From Anthoceros angustus (Eukaryota > Streptophyta > Anthocerotopsida > Anthocerotales > Anthocerotaceae): a stretch of 64,000 nt of DNA. Made by a program: the position numbers and the translations under genes. The notes under the pieces are model-generated. The model saw nothing but the letters and a program-made list of their open reading frames with translations, did not search any database and was not told the origin of the DNA. Below, piece by piece: positions 45,211 to 55,559 of this stretch (position 1 is its first letter; each line of letters starts with the position of its first letter). Where the stretch lies: contig VJWM01000019.1 of NCBI GenBank assembly GCA_010909165.1, positions 992,001 through 1,056,000 of the forward strand. The letters run 5' to 3'.

Positions 45211-45360
45211 TTATCCTTGGTCCTCGAATAATTGCATATTTCAATAAGTTGTACTTTATTTATCCTTGGTCCTCGAATAATTGCATATTGCAATAAGTTG
45301 TACTTTATTTATCCTTGGTCCTCAAAGAATTGCATATTGCAATAAGATATACTTTATTAA
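45211..45360. repeat. 49-base tandem repeat upstream of paralog 1
   Basis: Three units start with TTATCCTTGGTCCTC at 45211, 45260 and 45309. A single related unit lies at about 52848-52895 upstream of paralog 2. Confidence 0.85.
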
Positions 45361-46796
45361 AATAAGGTATAAAATTTAAAAGGCCACTTGTTATAAATTT
45401 TGCAGTCATCCCTGTAGTGTGCGGGGCCACTTGCCCTCGTCTACACAACGTGTGGGGGCCCACCGCCTGCCCTTGTCCTCGCAATTGATGTGCGAGCCCC
45501 CTGCAGTGTGTGGGGCCACCTGTTGTAAGAGCTCTACGGGACTACGTTTGATGAAATCCTTGTGTGGGACTTCGATGTACACTTTGAAAAACTGTAGAAT
45601 TTCCAAATTTGGTTAAAAAATATATTGCAGAGTCTAGTATTCTTACTCCTGATAACACACAATTAACATACACACATAGAGAACATACAAGTAGGTTTTT
45701 GGTTTTGAATTTAGAGTTTTTTATGGTTCTTGGGTTCATGGTCTACATTCTACACTTTAGATATTAGAGTTTTCTTTCTGTGACAAGTTGCATAACTCAC
45801 AGTCGTCACTCTCGTCAAGTATTTTTAATCTGTATGTCATGATTGGATGTATTTTTAATCCATATTTTATGATCAGATTACCTAATCTATTTCAAATCTC
45901 AACCCAAGGATGTACATATATATTTTTAAATTAATAAATATACATATAAATATAATTAAAATGAATACATCTATAGAATTAAAAATAAAAATGATATTTT
46001 AAATTTAAAATTATAATAAATATATTATATAAAATTTTATCATGATAAATATTTCTTGTTATGAAAGTGTTCTAACTTTATAGTTAAGAAGTTTGAAGTG
46101 GTAGTTAGTCCCCCTTGGCTTGGTGTCCTTTGTTGGGTTGACCTTTTTTTTTCGATGTAGATGGTGTTTTTTCATCTCTTTTCTTTCTACGTAAAGTCTC
46201 CCCTAAACCTATGTGAAGCATTTCACTTGCGTGCGGAGAATGTTTTACTTGACTAACTAAGACATTACAAGAACTATTGAAATGATATGTTATTTCAAAC
46301 ACTTATCAAGTAAAACGTTGAAGGGTATTACAATTTTCTATTTTTTTGACCATTTGCCTAACTAAGTCATGATAGGAGCTATTAGAATATTAGGTTTCTT
46401 GATACGTGATATTTCTTTCATCTTATTTTCATTTTTGTTTCCTGGTATCTTCCACCTTGTAACTTCTTTCATGAGTCCAAAGGTACTAATTGCCTATGAT
46501 GATGATTTTGTATATGATAGCTATAGGTTTGCTTGTTTGTGGAAGCGTAGCCTAAAATTAATTTTTTTATTGAATTTATAACCTACATTTAAACGTAGAA
46601 TTTTACTTTCAACTAGGTACTTGACTTGATGGAACGGGATGTTGCGAATGGCTTGCGACTGAAAATCAATGGTTATGCGGGAGAAACACCAAAATGGTGC
46701 CCTTAGGTTGCCGACAAGGGTAGAATGCCAGACAAGAAGCAAAGCTCAACATGGACATATTGATTAACTTAAGCCTTCTTACTTTCATAAGAATGC
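45361..46796. other. AT-rich gap with a short GC-rich island
   Basis: A GC-rich patch at about 45415-45530 has repeated GTGTG-GGGGCCAC words and stands out from the AT-rich surroundings; its origin is unknown. The rest is very AT-rich. Diverged copies of the CTAACTAAG...GAACTATT word lie at 46252-46290 and 46358-46395. No gene was recognised. Confidence 0.4.
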
Positions 46797-47395
46797 TTGT
46801 TTTATTTTACTGAAGATCCTATGAGAGACCATGATAAAAATGGAGAAAATTTTATTATTATGAGACTTATGTTTAGTGGCAAGACAAGTTACTTGTTGAG
46901 AAGCATACAATTAGAACGAGAAGCGGGTAGATTAGCAATCTTAGTTAAGTCTGACAAAGACAATAGATACACAATCAATGCAGTTGTAACTCATATAGGA
47001 GAACGATTAGATTGTCTAACTATAGCCAAGTTGAAGAGTTAAAAGTTGATAGTTGGTGAAGATCAATTTGATAGATTGGATACTATAGGCATAGACGAAG
47101 TTCAAATTTTTCTTTACTGATTTGATAAAGTTTTGTAAAGAGTCAACCAACAAAGGAAAGAAAATTATAGTGGTAGGATTGGATGAGGATAGCTGTCAAA
47201 AATCATTTGAAAAGTTCTTACAATTAATTCCATTAGCTGATAGAATAGAAAAACTTTAAGCCAAATTAAATTATGTAGCAAGGTAGCACCATTGACACAT
47301 AGAATTGAAAAATTGTTATCCCAAATCGATTTTGGAGGTGAAGACATTTACATGCCAGTATGTTGAAAGCATGCCTATCTAGAGAAATGAACAAT
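46797..47395 (+). pseudogene. Thymidine kinase pseudogene
   Basis: Pieces of a TK1-type thymidine kinase occur in order in shifting frames: RLMFSGKTSYLLRSIQ (P-loop, about 46863-46910), ILVKSDKDNRY and VVTHIGERLDC, then IGIDEVQIF (the Asp-Glu box, about 47085-47112), KKIIVVGLDEDS, LIPLADRIEKL, and the C-terminal GGEDIYMPVC (about 47332-47365). At least four stops or frameshifts interrupt. Because the fragments cover the whole domain without introns, it may be a processed copy, but plant TK intron positions would need to be compared. Confidence 0.85.
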
Positions 47396-49184
47396 GAACA
47401 TTCAGGAAGGAATTGATTGTGTTTGAGTATCTAATGGTGTAAATTAGTTCATAAGCTGATGAACGATAATAATTGATCATTGGAATCAGGGATGAAATTA
47501 GGAGTTTAATCAATTCGGAAACCTAATTAGTGATAGAGAGAAGGATTCAAGATTCTAAAATGGGTTTCACTTGCTGAAAATGTCTTTGCCACTTTCATCA
47601 CGATGATGAGGAACAAGAGAAGGTGCATGAGGGACAGACCATTGATGGGAAGCAAGCCGCAACAAGTCCTTGAGCAACAGATAGAGCAAATCGTGCGACT
47701 GCAGGAGAATATAAACAAGGAAGTAGAGAGGGTTATGGAGAAGAGGGGGAATAATGAGGAGGAACAGGCCCCACCTCCCAAGGAATAGGGCCCAATTCAT
47801 CACAAAAAGGAGAGATTAGGAATCAAGTGAGCGGCTCACGCACGCCTACCAACATCCGCTTGGTTGGAAGACAAATTAGGACTGAAGCATATTGGAGGAA
47901 AGGCAAGACCAGGAAATCCGATGCAAGCGCGGTAGAGTTGGGGAACAACGGTGATGTAAGGGCATTAGTGAACGTGCCCATGCCAGGGGACAATTGCTCG
48001 AGGGAAGATGCCGAAGAGATAACCGTCAGAGGGCCAGCGAGAATGCTCACAGCAATGTTCCAGTGATTGGTGATGTGGATGCTCCCGTTGATGTTAGAAG
48101 TAATCACAAGGATGCTCAGGAATTTGGCATTCAAGTTGTAGATGGTGACTCATCTGCAGATGGTGTTAAGGTCTTTGAAAACACTCCAGTGACTTCCATC
48201 AGGCAAGGCACAAGCGCTCAAGTGGTTGGACATGGTTCCCAAACGGTGTTTGGGAACAAAGGTGCCTGTGTTCAACTTGATGATAAGGGAGAAGATAATC
48301 AAGCTGTAAACAACAAGAGTCCAACAACGGAGGATTCATCACATGCTCACTGTACGAAGAGTAAAGCGTTGTAGAATGAAATCTCAACTGATTGATCTGA
48401 CTGGGGAAGAAGCCAAATTGGAGGGCAACCTAGCTATGTGAAGTGAAGGCACGAAAAGCTAATCTAGGGATAAGCATTCAGCAACACTGTGATAAGCTGG
48501 AGAGGAGCAAAAAGGTAATTAAACAATATTTGTTGGTAGATGAGAGAGCTACAGATTTGATTAATGACTTGAAAGATGTGTTGCATCTGAGTGGATCAGC
48601 TGGGAATGCTTCAACTAACTCAGGTATTCCCAAAAGAAAAGCTGAAGCGGTGAGTATGGCACCAAATAAAAAGGGGAAATATGGTGATTCAAGATGCAAG
48701 AAGGAAGTGTCGGGATGCCCCAAGACATTAGGTCCATAAAAGTCAAAAATAAGAAAAAAGATGGCAAATGTTACCCGACCCAGTGTTGGTGACGAAATCT
48801 TGAAGGAGCACTTTTATTGTAGAGAAATATTCCAAGTAGAGGTAATTTTGAAGATAATCATTTCTTGGGATGATCAATTTATCATGGAATGATAATTTCA
48901 CTTTGAGTGACTGTGTTGAATTGAAACTCGATTCTGATATCAATGTTTATGTTGTTTCAATTTTGAAACTGTTATGGAATGATTTACAAGGGAGACAAGT
49001 TATATTGATTCGTGATTTCAACAACGAAATTTGAAGCAAAATTAATCAAATAATTAAATTTCCGTAATTACTCTAGTAACACAACTGTATGAGTTGGTGT
49101 AGAGGAAGCACGTATCCAGAGAGAACTTGAGGACGTGGAATGTACCATATTATGGAATAAGCAGGGCAATTAATGCCTTGAGGA
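47396..49184. other. AT-rich region with unassigned open stretches
   Basis: Open stretches at 47603-47788, 47827-48066, 47994-48374 and 48443-48739 (+) have hydrophilic, Glu/Lys-rich composition and look like pieces of one decayed coding unit, perhaps of a mobile element. No domain was recognised in them. They precede the PHD-like remnant at 49215. Confidence 0.3.
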
Positions 49185-49400
49185 TTGGAGCAAAGTATGC
49201 GCTCTGATGATCACTCTAGTGATCATTATTGCATGTTGCTTTGTGATAGATATAATGATGGATGGAACATCTATTGTTTAGAAACGCTATTACAGGCAGT
49301 ACTAGAGGGACAATGGTTTTGTTCTATGTGCACAACAATTGAAAAGAGGGACAATGGTTTTGTCCTATGTGCACAACAATTGAAAACATGTACAAAAATG
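49090..49400 (+). pseudogene. PHD-finger remnant with internal 45-base duplication
   Basis: The frame at 49185-49409 reads CMLLCDRYNDGWNIYCLETLL, then GQWFCSMC, which matches the second half of a PHD finger (LLCD-x2-C-x2-GWH-x2-CL, then W-x-C-x2-C) except that a Cys and the His are replaced. The upstream frame has TWNVPYYGIS with stops. A 45-base unit (GGACAATGGTTTTGT...CAACAATTGAAAA) is duplicated at about 49309-49386. It probably derives from a larger decayed gene or transposon. Confidence 0.55.
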
Positions 49401-49554
49401 AATGAGTAAGTAAGTAACTGATTGTTAATCGTGTTTATAAATGTGTTATTGTGCACAGATTAAGAGGGTGAGTTAGAGACTTTTAAATCAAAATCATGAT
49501 AAAAATACAAGGGAGAGAATTAGAGCATTCTTGTTGATATTGTATTACTAAGAA

Positions 49555-49890
49555 CATGACAGGTCTAAAGACCACAATTAGAAAAGACCACTAAGATGCT
49601 AAGTACGAATATGACAGGTCTAAAGACTACAATTAGAAAAGATCACTAAGATGCCAACTACGAATATGATAGGTCCAAAGACCACAATTAGAAAAAACCA
49701 CTAAGATAGCAAGTAAAAATATGACAGGTCTAAAGACCACAATAAGAAAGATCACTAAAATGGCAAGTAAGAATATGACAGGTCTAAAGATCACAATAAG
49801 AAAGAGCACTAAAATGGCAAGTAAGAATATGACAGGTCTAAAGACCATAATAAAAAAAGATCACTAAAATGGCAAGTAAGAATATGAGAT
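49555..49890. repeat. Tandem repeat of about 53 bases
   Basis: About six units of roughly 50-58 bases contain ATGACAGGTCTAAAGA, CCACAATTAGAAAAGA and CACTAA-ATG-CAAGTA. It lies just upstream of the haspin-like kinase gene. Confidence 0.85.
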
Positions 49891-50045
49891 GCGTAATATA
49901 AATTAGTGCACTATAAATTATAAAGAATATGGTGTCATAATTTGGGACTGATCACCCCAATATAATAAGATAAGATATCTTAAAGCAAGATTTGCTAAAA
50001 CACGACATTTGTAAGAGTATTGAAAAACCAAGCTAGCTAGTTTGT

Positions 50046-51026
50046 ATGAGAATACTGAAAAAAACAATGGACATGAATGATACTGCCTATGCCCTCGATT
50101 CACAACATTTGCCCCAGATTGCCAAGATAGATGAAGGCACGTATGCCGAAGTATTCAAGTTTAAATACAATATAATTAAAATTGTACCCCTTCGCAAAGA
50201 GTGCGAGGAGCAACATCTTGAAGTGATAAACAAGGAATTACTGATTGCGGAGACTTTGGCCACCTTACAAGATGCAAAGGCTCCTTTTTTCTGCACTAAT
50301 TTCTTATGCAACAAATCCCATGCAATATGGAAAGGACCACTCTTTTCCGAATTTCTTACTGCAAAGGCACAATGGTCAATGTCCAATAGAACAAGGTTTC
50401 CTTTGGAGTATCCACCTTGTCAAAGGTTTAAGATGATTGTACAAGAAGATGCCGGGATTCCTTTATCAAAATTCCGATTTCACACATTGCAGGAAATCAA
50501 AAGCATGTTGTTGCAAGTGACTCTTGCTTTACACGTAGCACAAAAAGCTTATGGATTCGAGCATCGTGACCTCCATACAAAAAATATTCTTCTGACTTAT
50601 ACTGGAGATCAACAAAGTGTTGAATTGTATACCGTATGCAATAGAAAGAAAATAATCAAAACATACGGAATAAGGGTATCCATAATAGATTTCGGATTAT
50701 CACGTATGCAATGTGATACACAAGTCCTATTTAGCAATGTGGCGAAATTTGAGCCGACGGAATATCATTTGCGATGCACTTGGAACCATGTGCATGAAAT
50801 TGTGGGATCAAATTGGGACCATAGTTTTCCTAAGATCAATGCAATATGGATCAATTATCTAACTCAAGTCATTGCTGAAAACCAGATTGAAAACCAAGAA
50901 TTGCCCTTAAATGACCTTCAACAATTATTTGATTTTGTTGGACGAGTAACATTGTGTAACACAACAGCAGAAATTGGAAGAGACCAATTTTTTGAAGATA
51001 TGTGGCTAAGAGAAATATTCGAGTGA
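50046..51026 (+). CDS. Haspin-like protein kinase, single exon
   Basis: The 326-residue protein is almost only a kinase domain. Haspin phosphorylates histone H3 Thr3 in mitosis. Visible features are a glycine-poor loop (IDEGTYAEVF, 28-37), the ATP-site Lys in IIKIVPL (about 45), the haspin-style catalytic loop FEHRDLHTKNILL (171-183; HRD at 173), and IIDFGLSR (213-220). The downstream haspin-specific region also fits (WDHSFPKINAIWINYL, about 257-271, like the haspin WNH-x-P-x-N-x-LWL-x-YL block). Known haspins have DYT or DFT where this one has DFG. There is no N-terminal extension and no intron, so it may be a retrocopy or a member of an expanded family. The upstream flank is repeat DNA. I infer kinase activity is possible since Lys, HRD, Asn and Asp are all present. 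Confidence 0.8.
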   Translation: MRILKKTMDMNDTAYALDSQHLPQIAKIDEGTYAEVFKFKYNIIKIVPLRKECEEQHLEVINKELLIAETLATLQDAKAPFFCTNFLCNKSHAIWKGPLFSEFLTAKAQWSMSNRTRFPLEYPPCQRFKMIVQEDAGIPLSKFRFHTLQEIKSMLLQVTLALHVAQKAYGFEHRDLHTKNILLTYTGDQQSVELYTVCNRKKIIKTYGIRVSIIDFGLSRMQCDTQVLFSNVAKFEPTEYHLRCTWNHVHEIVGSNWDHSFPKINAIWINYLTQVIAENQIENQELPLNDLQQLFDFVGRVTLCNTTAEIGRDQFFEDMWLREIFE

Positions 51027-52091
51027 AGTCAAACTACTTTATGATTCTTACTCAAAAGTTAAGATGGCATTATAACCCAACGATGAATTAGACATACACT
51101 AAAGGTCGAGTGCATAATTCTTGCATTTTTTCTCAAAAAGGATTCCTTGTATTCTCATTTTCACAAGGATTAGATAGGAAGGCAGCTAGATGCACTCGTT
51201 AAAAAGAAAGTTAGGCATGAGACTTTCTTCAATATAGATATTAATAAATAAAATTTTAAATAAAAGTTATAATATTCAAATATTATGAATTTTTTATCTC
51301 CAAAGATCTAGTAACGTCATGAGTTCTGTGGTTTGGTCTGGTGGTTAGATCTCGTTCCTGCCTTGTGTTAGAATGATCGCACTTTCCACATACTCTAACC
51401 TGCACTTCTTATAAGGAATGACACGATACTGGCCATGAATTCACTGGATGAAACTGGTTAAGCAACCCTTTGGCCAGAACACTACTGGGATGGGGTACCA
51501 CTCACCTACCCAATTACTCTTGGCCCTTGGAGTGACACAGTAGCCATGAGTTTATGGGCACTCCGTGGTTAAGCAACTCTCCGATGCGGAATTGCTCCTA
51601 GCCATGGCCCTTGGTGGTGTGTCCGTTATGATGCCATGAGTTCATTAATGCACTCCGTAGTTAAGCAACCATCCGATGCCCAATTTGTCACATGCAGATG
51701 CATGCAGACTGTGAGCGGACAAGCCGGCTATTGTCAACAAGTAGTCAATTTTATGCTTTCGGTATTTCCGATTTACCTAGGGTCATGAGTTAATTATCCG
51801 TTATACTTATTTATTTTTTTGACAATAGCTATAGAATCGGCCATGGGCCCACCTTGACAATTTTTTGACGCAAGAGATCGAGTTTATTGATGAAATACAT
51901 AGTCACTCGGACTAACACCCAACAAAGCTACATAAGCCACAAAGCTTTTGAATTTGCATAACTAAGTGGGATTTGCATGAAGGGTTGGGACCTCGCCTAA
52001 GCTCAAAAATACAAAAGAAGAAATCAAAATTCTACTGCATAATGTAAACCTCTAGCTTACTTGGAGGTAATACCTAGTGACTTAAATATAG
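51027..52091. other. AT-rich gap with 5S-derived cluster
   Basis: Apart from the 5S-derived units at 51400-51705 (listed separately) the interval has a tRNA-like A-box word (TGGTCTGGTGGTTAGAT, about 51334) without a clear B box. No gene was recognised. Confidence 0.45.
51400..51705 (+). repeat. 5S rRNA-derived repeat cluster (three units)
   Basis: Unit 1 (about 51425-51510) has GGTTAAGCAACCC, then GGCCAGAACACTACTGGGAT and GGGGTACCACTC, closely following plant 5S rRNA (GTTAAGC, GGCCAGAACAGTACTGGGAT, GGGTGACCTCC). Units 2 and 3 (about 51537-51620 and 51620-51700) keep ATGAGTT, CACTCCGTGGTTAAGCAA and related words. They are diverged 5S copies or 5S-headed SINEs, not a functional 5S array. Confidence 0.7.
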
Positions 52092-52733
52092 TTAATGTTT
52101 CTGCAACCTCCACGATTCATCGCGGTCCAGAACTTTATTTTTAAGCCCGGGATAAAGTATTATCGGATTTTGAAAGGAACATCCTGGCTTGCATGTACCA
52201 TTTGAGAAAAAAGGCCCTGATTCAAGTTTAGATTTACTTAGCTTTTGGCGTCCGTTTAGAATCGGCCCCGGGCTTGGCTGGGGTCCACGTTTAGACCTCC
52301 TCAACGGCTTAGGCTTGTCGAATATTGGCACCACTTGAGCTGGTTTGGCTATGCCTGGTGCAACTTCCCAATCGAAGGCAACACCGGGAGTTGCTGGCCG
52401 AAAAGATGGAGATCTCTCAAGTTTGTCTGGCCTCTTGCTGTACTCAATTTCTTCGCTACTTATTTCTTCGGTTGTTTTTCCTGCATTTCCAAATTCATTC
52501 TCGGTGTCCACCTCGTCACTCGCGGTACAAGCACTTCCATGTTTGTCAGTTGAGGTACTAGCACTTCTACCTTTGTGCTTCCTACTAGCACCTCCACCTT
52601 TGTGCTTCAACGTAGGTTTTGCTCCCTCACTTTTAAACTGTCCCATAGTGAATTTCGCAAGCTTAATTGAGAGCTTCTTTGTCTTCCGGAGTGCCTTCCG
52701 GTAAGACCTCTTGAGAACAACACCCAGCTGCAT
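52092..52733 (-). CDS. Small acidic protein of unknown function, paralog 2
   Basis: This is a single exon of 213 residues. It shares with the gene at 44427-44945 the start (M-LG---K-SY-KAL-KT-K-S-KL-KFT), the acidic middle with SEEIEYSK, and the end (FQNPIILYPGL, then ESWRL). It has an extra basic segment of about 40 residues (KPLRRSKRGP onwards). Retention of both ends with a divergent middle suggests selection on the termini. The family is unknown. Its promoter block (TATA-like element near 52822, CATTTATCCTTGG word) matches that of paralog 1. Confidence 0.7.
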   Translation of the reverse strand: MQLGVVLKRSYRKALRKTKKLSIKLAKFTMGQFKSEGAKPTLKHKGGGASRKHKGRSASTSTDKHGSACTASDEVDTENEFGNAGKTTEEISSEEIEYSKRPDKLERSPSFRPATPGVAFDWEVAPGIAKPAQVVPIFDKPKPLRRSKRGPQPSPGPILNGRQKLSKSKLESGPFFSNGTCKPGCSFQNPIILYPGLKNKVLDRDESWRLQKH

Positions 52734-52821
52734 TGTCGTTTCAATAGAAAATTAAGAAATTTAAGCATAGAAGTACCGGAAGATAGCTTGAGCGTTTTGA
52801 TTTAATCTGATAACGATTGTT

Positions 52822-52831
52822 ACATATATAG
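52822..52831 (-). promoter_or_regulatory. TATA-like element of acidic paralog 2
   Basis: ACATATATAG (plus strand) lies about 90 bases upstream of the ATG at 52733, within a block conserved with paralog 1. Confidence 0.5.
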
Positions 52832-53028
52832 AGAGGAGAAACTTCATTTATCCTTGGTCCTCGGAGAAAATACATATCGCAATAAGATGCACCAACGTGT
52901 TAAGCTGTGCGAAGATTCACCGGGCTTGAATCTACCCGGTATGCCCTTAAAAATTGCTCGAGATCAATTACTTGAACTCCCAGTTTGCGTTCGACGCCGA
53001 CAAAAAATTCTCCTGAGTGTCATGCATT
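52832..53028. other. Boundary between AT-rich and GC-richer DNA
   Basis: One unit of the 49-base repeat is followed within about 60 bases by GC-richer sequence leading into the 3' end of the stomatin-like gene. Confidence 0.4.
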
Positions 53029-55559
53029 TCAGCTGGAGCCACGTCCAGAAGACAGGGTGAAGGGGATGCTAGGTGCGTTACTTGGAGCCTGGAGACTGAA
53101 CCCCCGACCGCCTCCATAGGACTGGTCTTGCTCGTCACCAGATGCCCTCACACTAGCACGCTCATTCCCATACCTTTGCTTCCCCTGATCCAGCTTTGCC
53201 CCTGTTGCCCACTTTTCTTTTGGGCTGGAGGTTTCATCACCACCTTTGCTGACTGCGGATTCATCCTGAGAACTACTACTACTTTGTGACTTGGGCACAT
53301 TTCCTCCTGCAATGCCTTTGTATATGGATAGAGCTTGAGCCATCATACTTGCTGGATCTGACGCATTGGTTGGAAGAAGCATGGTTGTACCCTGAGACAA
53401 AACTCTAACATATCAAGAGTGTCGCCTCAAAACTGTCCATGAAAGAGTATCACCGATGTCCAAGCAAGAGTATCACCGAACTGGATTTGCAAAGGCAAAG
53501 CGGCAGCACAGGTAGAGGGATTCCAGAAAAGTGTGCCGACAAAAAATAACACATACCTCTTGGGCAATTTTACCAAAGGCGTGCAAGTATTGCTCTGCGA
53601 TTCTCAAGGATGCAGCCTGTTACAAAACAGGCATCAGTTCCTACACACTGTGAACCAAATGTACTGCCATATACAAACTATACTAGATTTTTCAGGTCTG
53701 TGCACAATATCTAGCATACCAAACTTTGTCCATGCTTCAACTGATCTTGTAACAATCACTGTTGTGCTCTTTACCACAAAACACACTCCCAGTTCAAGAA
53801 TTGAACAGATGCATTTGGTTGATAGGTTAGAGTTCAATTTCGACCTCAGCACCACCATCGGCTCTGATAGCATGAGACAGCTCCTTTATACCCTTTGCTG
53901 TTGCCTCAGCTTTTGCAAAAATAGCTTCAGCCTCTCCTGCAAGTCATGCAACAACAATGTCACCTACAATGATTTCAAGGTCAAACATGGATACATCTTT
54001 CCATCGTGTGCAATGCAGCCTCACCTCGAGCTCGGTTGACTTGATCTGTCATGGCAGCTTCAGATTCCAAGATGACAGAGTTTTTTTTTCCATCAGCTCG
54101 ATTTATGTGTGCTTGCCTCTCTCCTGTTAGCAGGTATGCCACTATGTCAATTTGCCGATCATCTAGTCCACACAGTACTTGGACCAAAGTGAGGATCACT
54201 TGCCTTCAGACTCCAGCACCTGAGCTCGCTTTCGTCGTTCTGCTTCAGCCTGCATCTCCATAGCTGCTTTTACTCCAGGTGGGGGGGATATGTCCCCTGC
54301 AGGCAGAACTTCCTATGAATGGCACATTCACCTGCTTCTCATGCTCATGTAATGCAAAAAACCACTGTAAATCATGAAGCCTCATGTAGAGTCAATAAGC
54401 TTAACGAATTTCATATCGGAGACAGGTGAGGCCCCAGTCTGTAGCTGCTTCATTGATTGATTTCTGCACAGGACAATCACCAATCAGAGGTGCATGAGGT
54501 CATGGCTGGAAAACCATCACTCAACCAACGGATACGGATACTCTGCAATTCAAGGCTCACCACAATGTTTTCATTCAACATATCTCTCTCCTCAAACGTC
54601 TTGTCAAGGGTGATCTTCCCAAGTTCACTCCTCATCGTGGTTTGTGCAAGCTGTATGATTGCATAAATGGGATTTTCCACTCCATATGATGCCTTTATTG
54701 GGTCAACAACCTGATAGAAAACCACATCAGTCTCCGCTTCCTTCAAAGGAGTCCCACTCCTAGTGCCGATCTTCCTCCCACATACCGTCAGGAACCAGCA
54801 AGTCTCAAAACACGTCCAGCTATGCTTAGTTCTAGGAAGCCCAGAAAGCAACAAAGTCTAAAGGCAGTACCTTTACATAAAGGACACCATCGATGGATAT
54901 GCTGACATTGTCTTTCGTGATAGCTGTCTGATTAGGAATAGGTATAGCTTCTTCCTTCAGTGAATGCACGTAGGCAATTCTATCCACGAGGGGAATCAAC
55001 ACATGTATGCCCGATCCTAGGGTCTTCATGTATTTCCCGAATCGCTCCACGACAAAGGCACTCTTCTCCGGCACTATCCGAACCCCCCAGTTTGTCGGGG
55101 GGCTCACTTCATACCTTCAAGGAAACCAGGAATTTACACAACACTCCTCACAATCCCACCATCATGCAGCTATCAATGCCCTTTTCCAGAACTCAAACCC
55201 TAGTCACAAGACTACGTGATGAAGCAGACCCGGATCCGAAGTCTAAACCACAAATCAGATGATAAAATGCAACTGCTCCCCGTTGCAGACTCAAGCAACT
55301 GCCGATTCCAATAACCTGCATTCCCCATAGCATAACGCTATCCATAACCCACAGCTCACCTGTAGGTGGCGTCCTCCCGGAATCGGCTGAAAGACCGAAC
55401 TCCCCCCAATGCTGCGCCCAGCTCAAGCCCGGACGAACTGCTGGCAGCAGATTCGTGCAGAGCAAGCCCGATCTGAGACCCCGATCCATGCGGCCCGGAA
55501 GCCGACCTCAGCACAGCCCTTACCACGGCCGCACCGGCCCTCCTGCTCCTCCCTGCCAT
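53029..55559 (-). CDS. Mitochondrial stomatin-like protein (SPFH/band 7), 9 exons
   Basis: Plant SLP proteins (SLP-2 family) are inner-membrane scaffolds that help assemble respiratory supercomplexes. Exons in transcript order are 55559-55360, 55114-54871, 54710-54561, 54463-54406, 54296-54204, 54123-54025, 53936-53845, 53616-53557 and 53391-53029; phases agree and the product is 452 residues. The N terminus is Arg/Ala/Ser-rich with an RSFSRF cleavage-type motif, i.e. a mitochondrial presequence. The SPFH domain follows ([50 protein letters not shown]), then the coiled coil ([19 protein letters not shown]) and the conserved [14 protein letters not shown]. The Ser/Lys-rich tail is variable. 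The intron leaving exon 5 has a GC donor (GAAG then GCAAGT). It is divergently paired with alpha adaptin. Confidence 0.93.

Noticed and set aside
47396-48739. A multi-exon gene joining the open stretches
   Set aside because: I could not find consistent splice phases or any recognisable domain; left as unassigned.
51400-51705. Functional 5S rRNA genes
   Set aside because: The units are diverged and incomplete and lack the full-length 5S ends.
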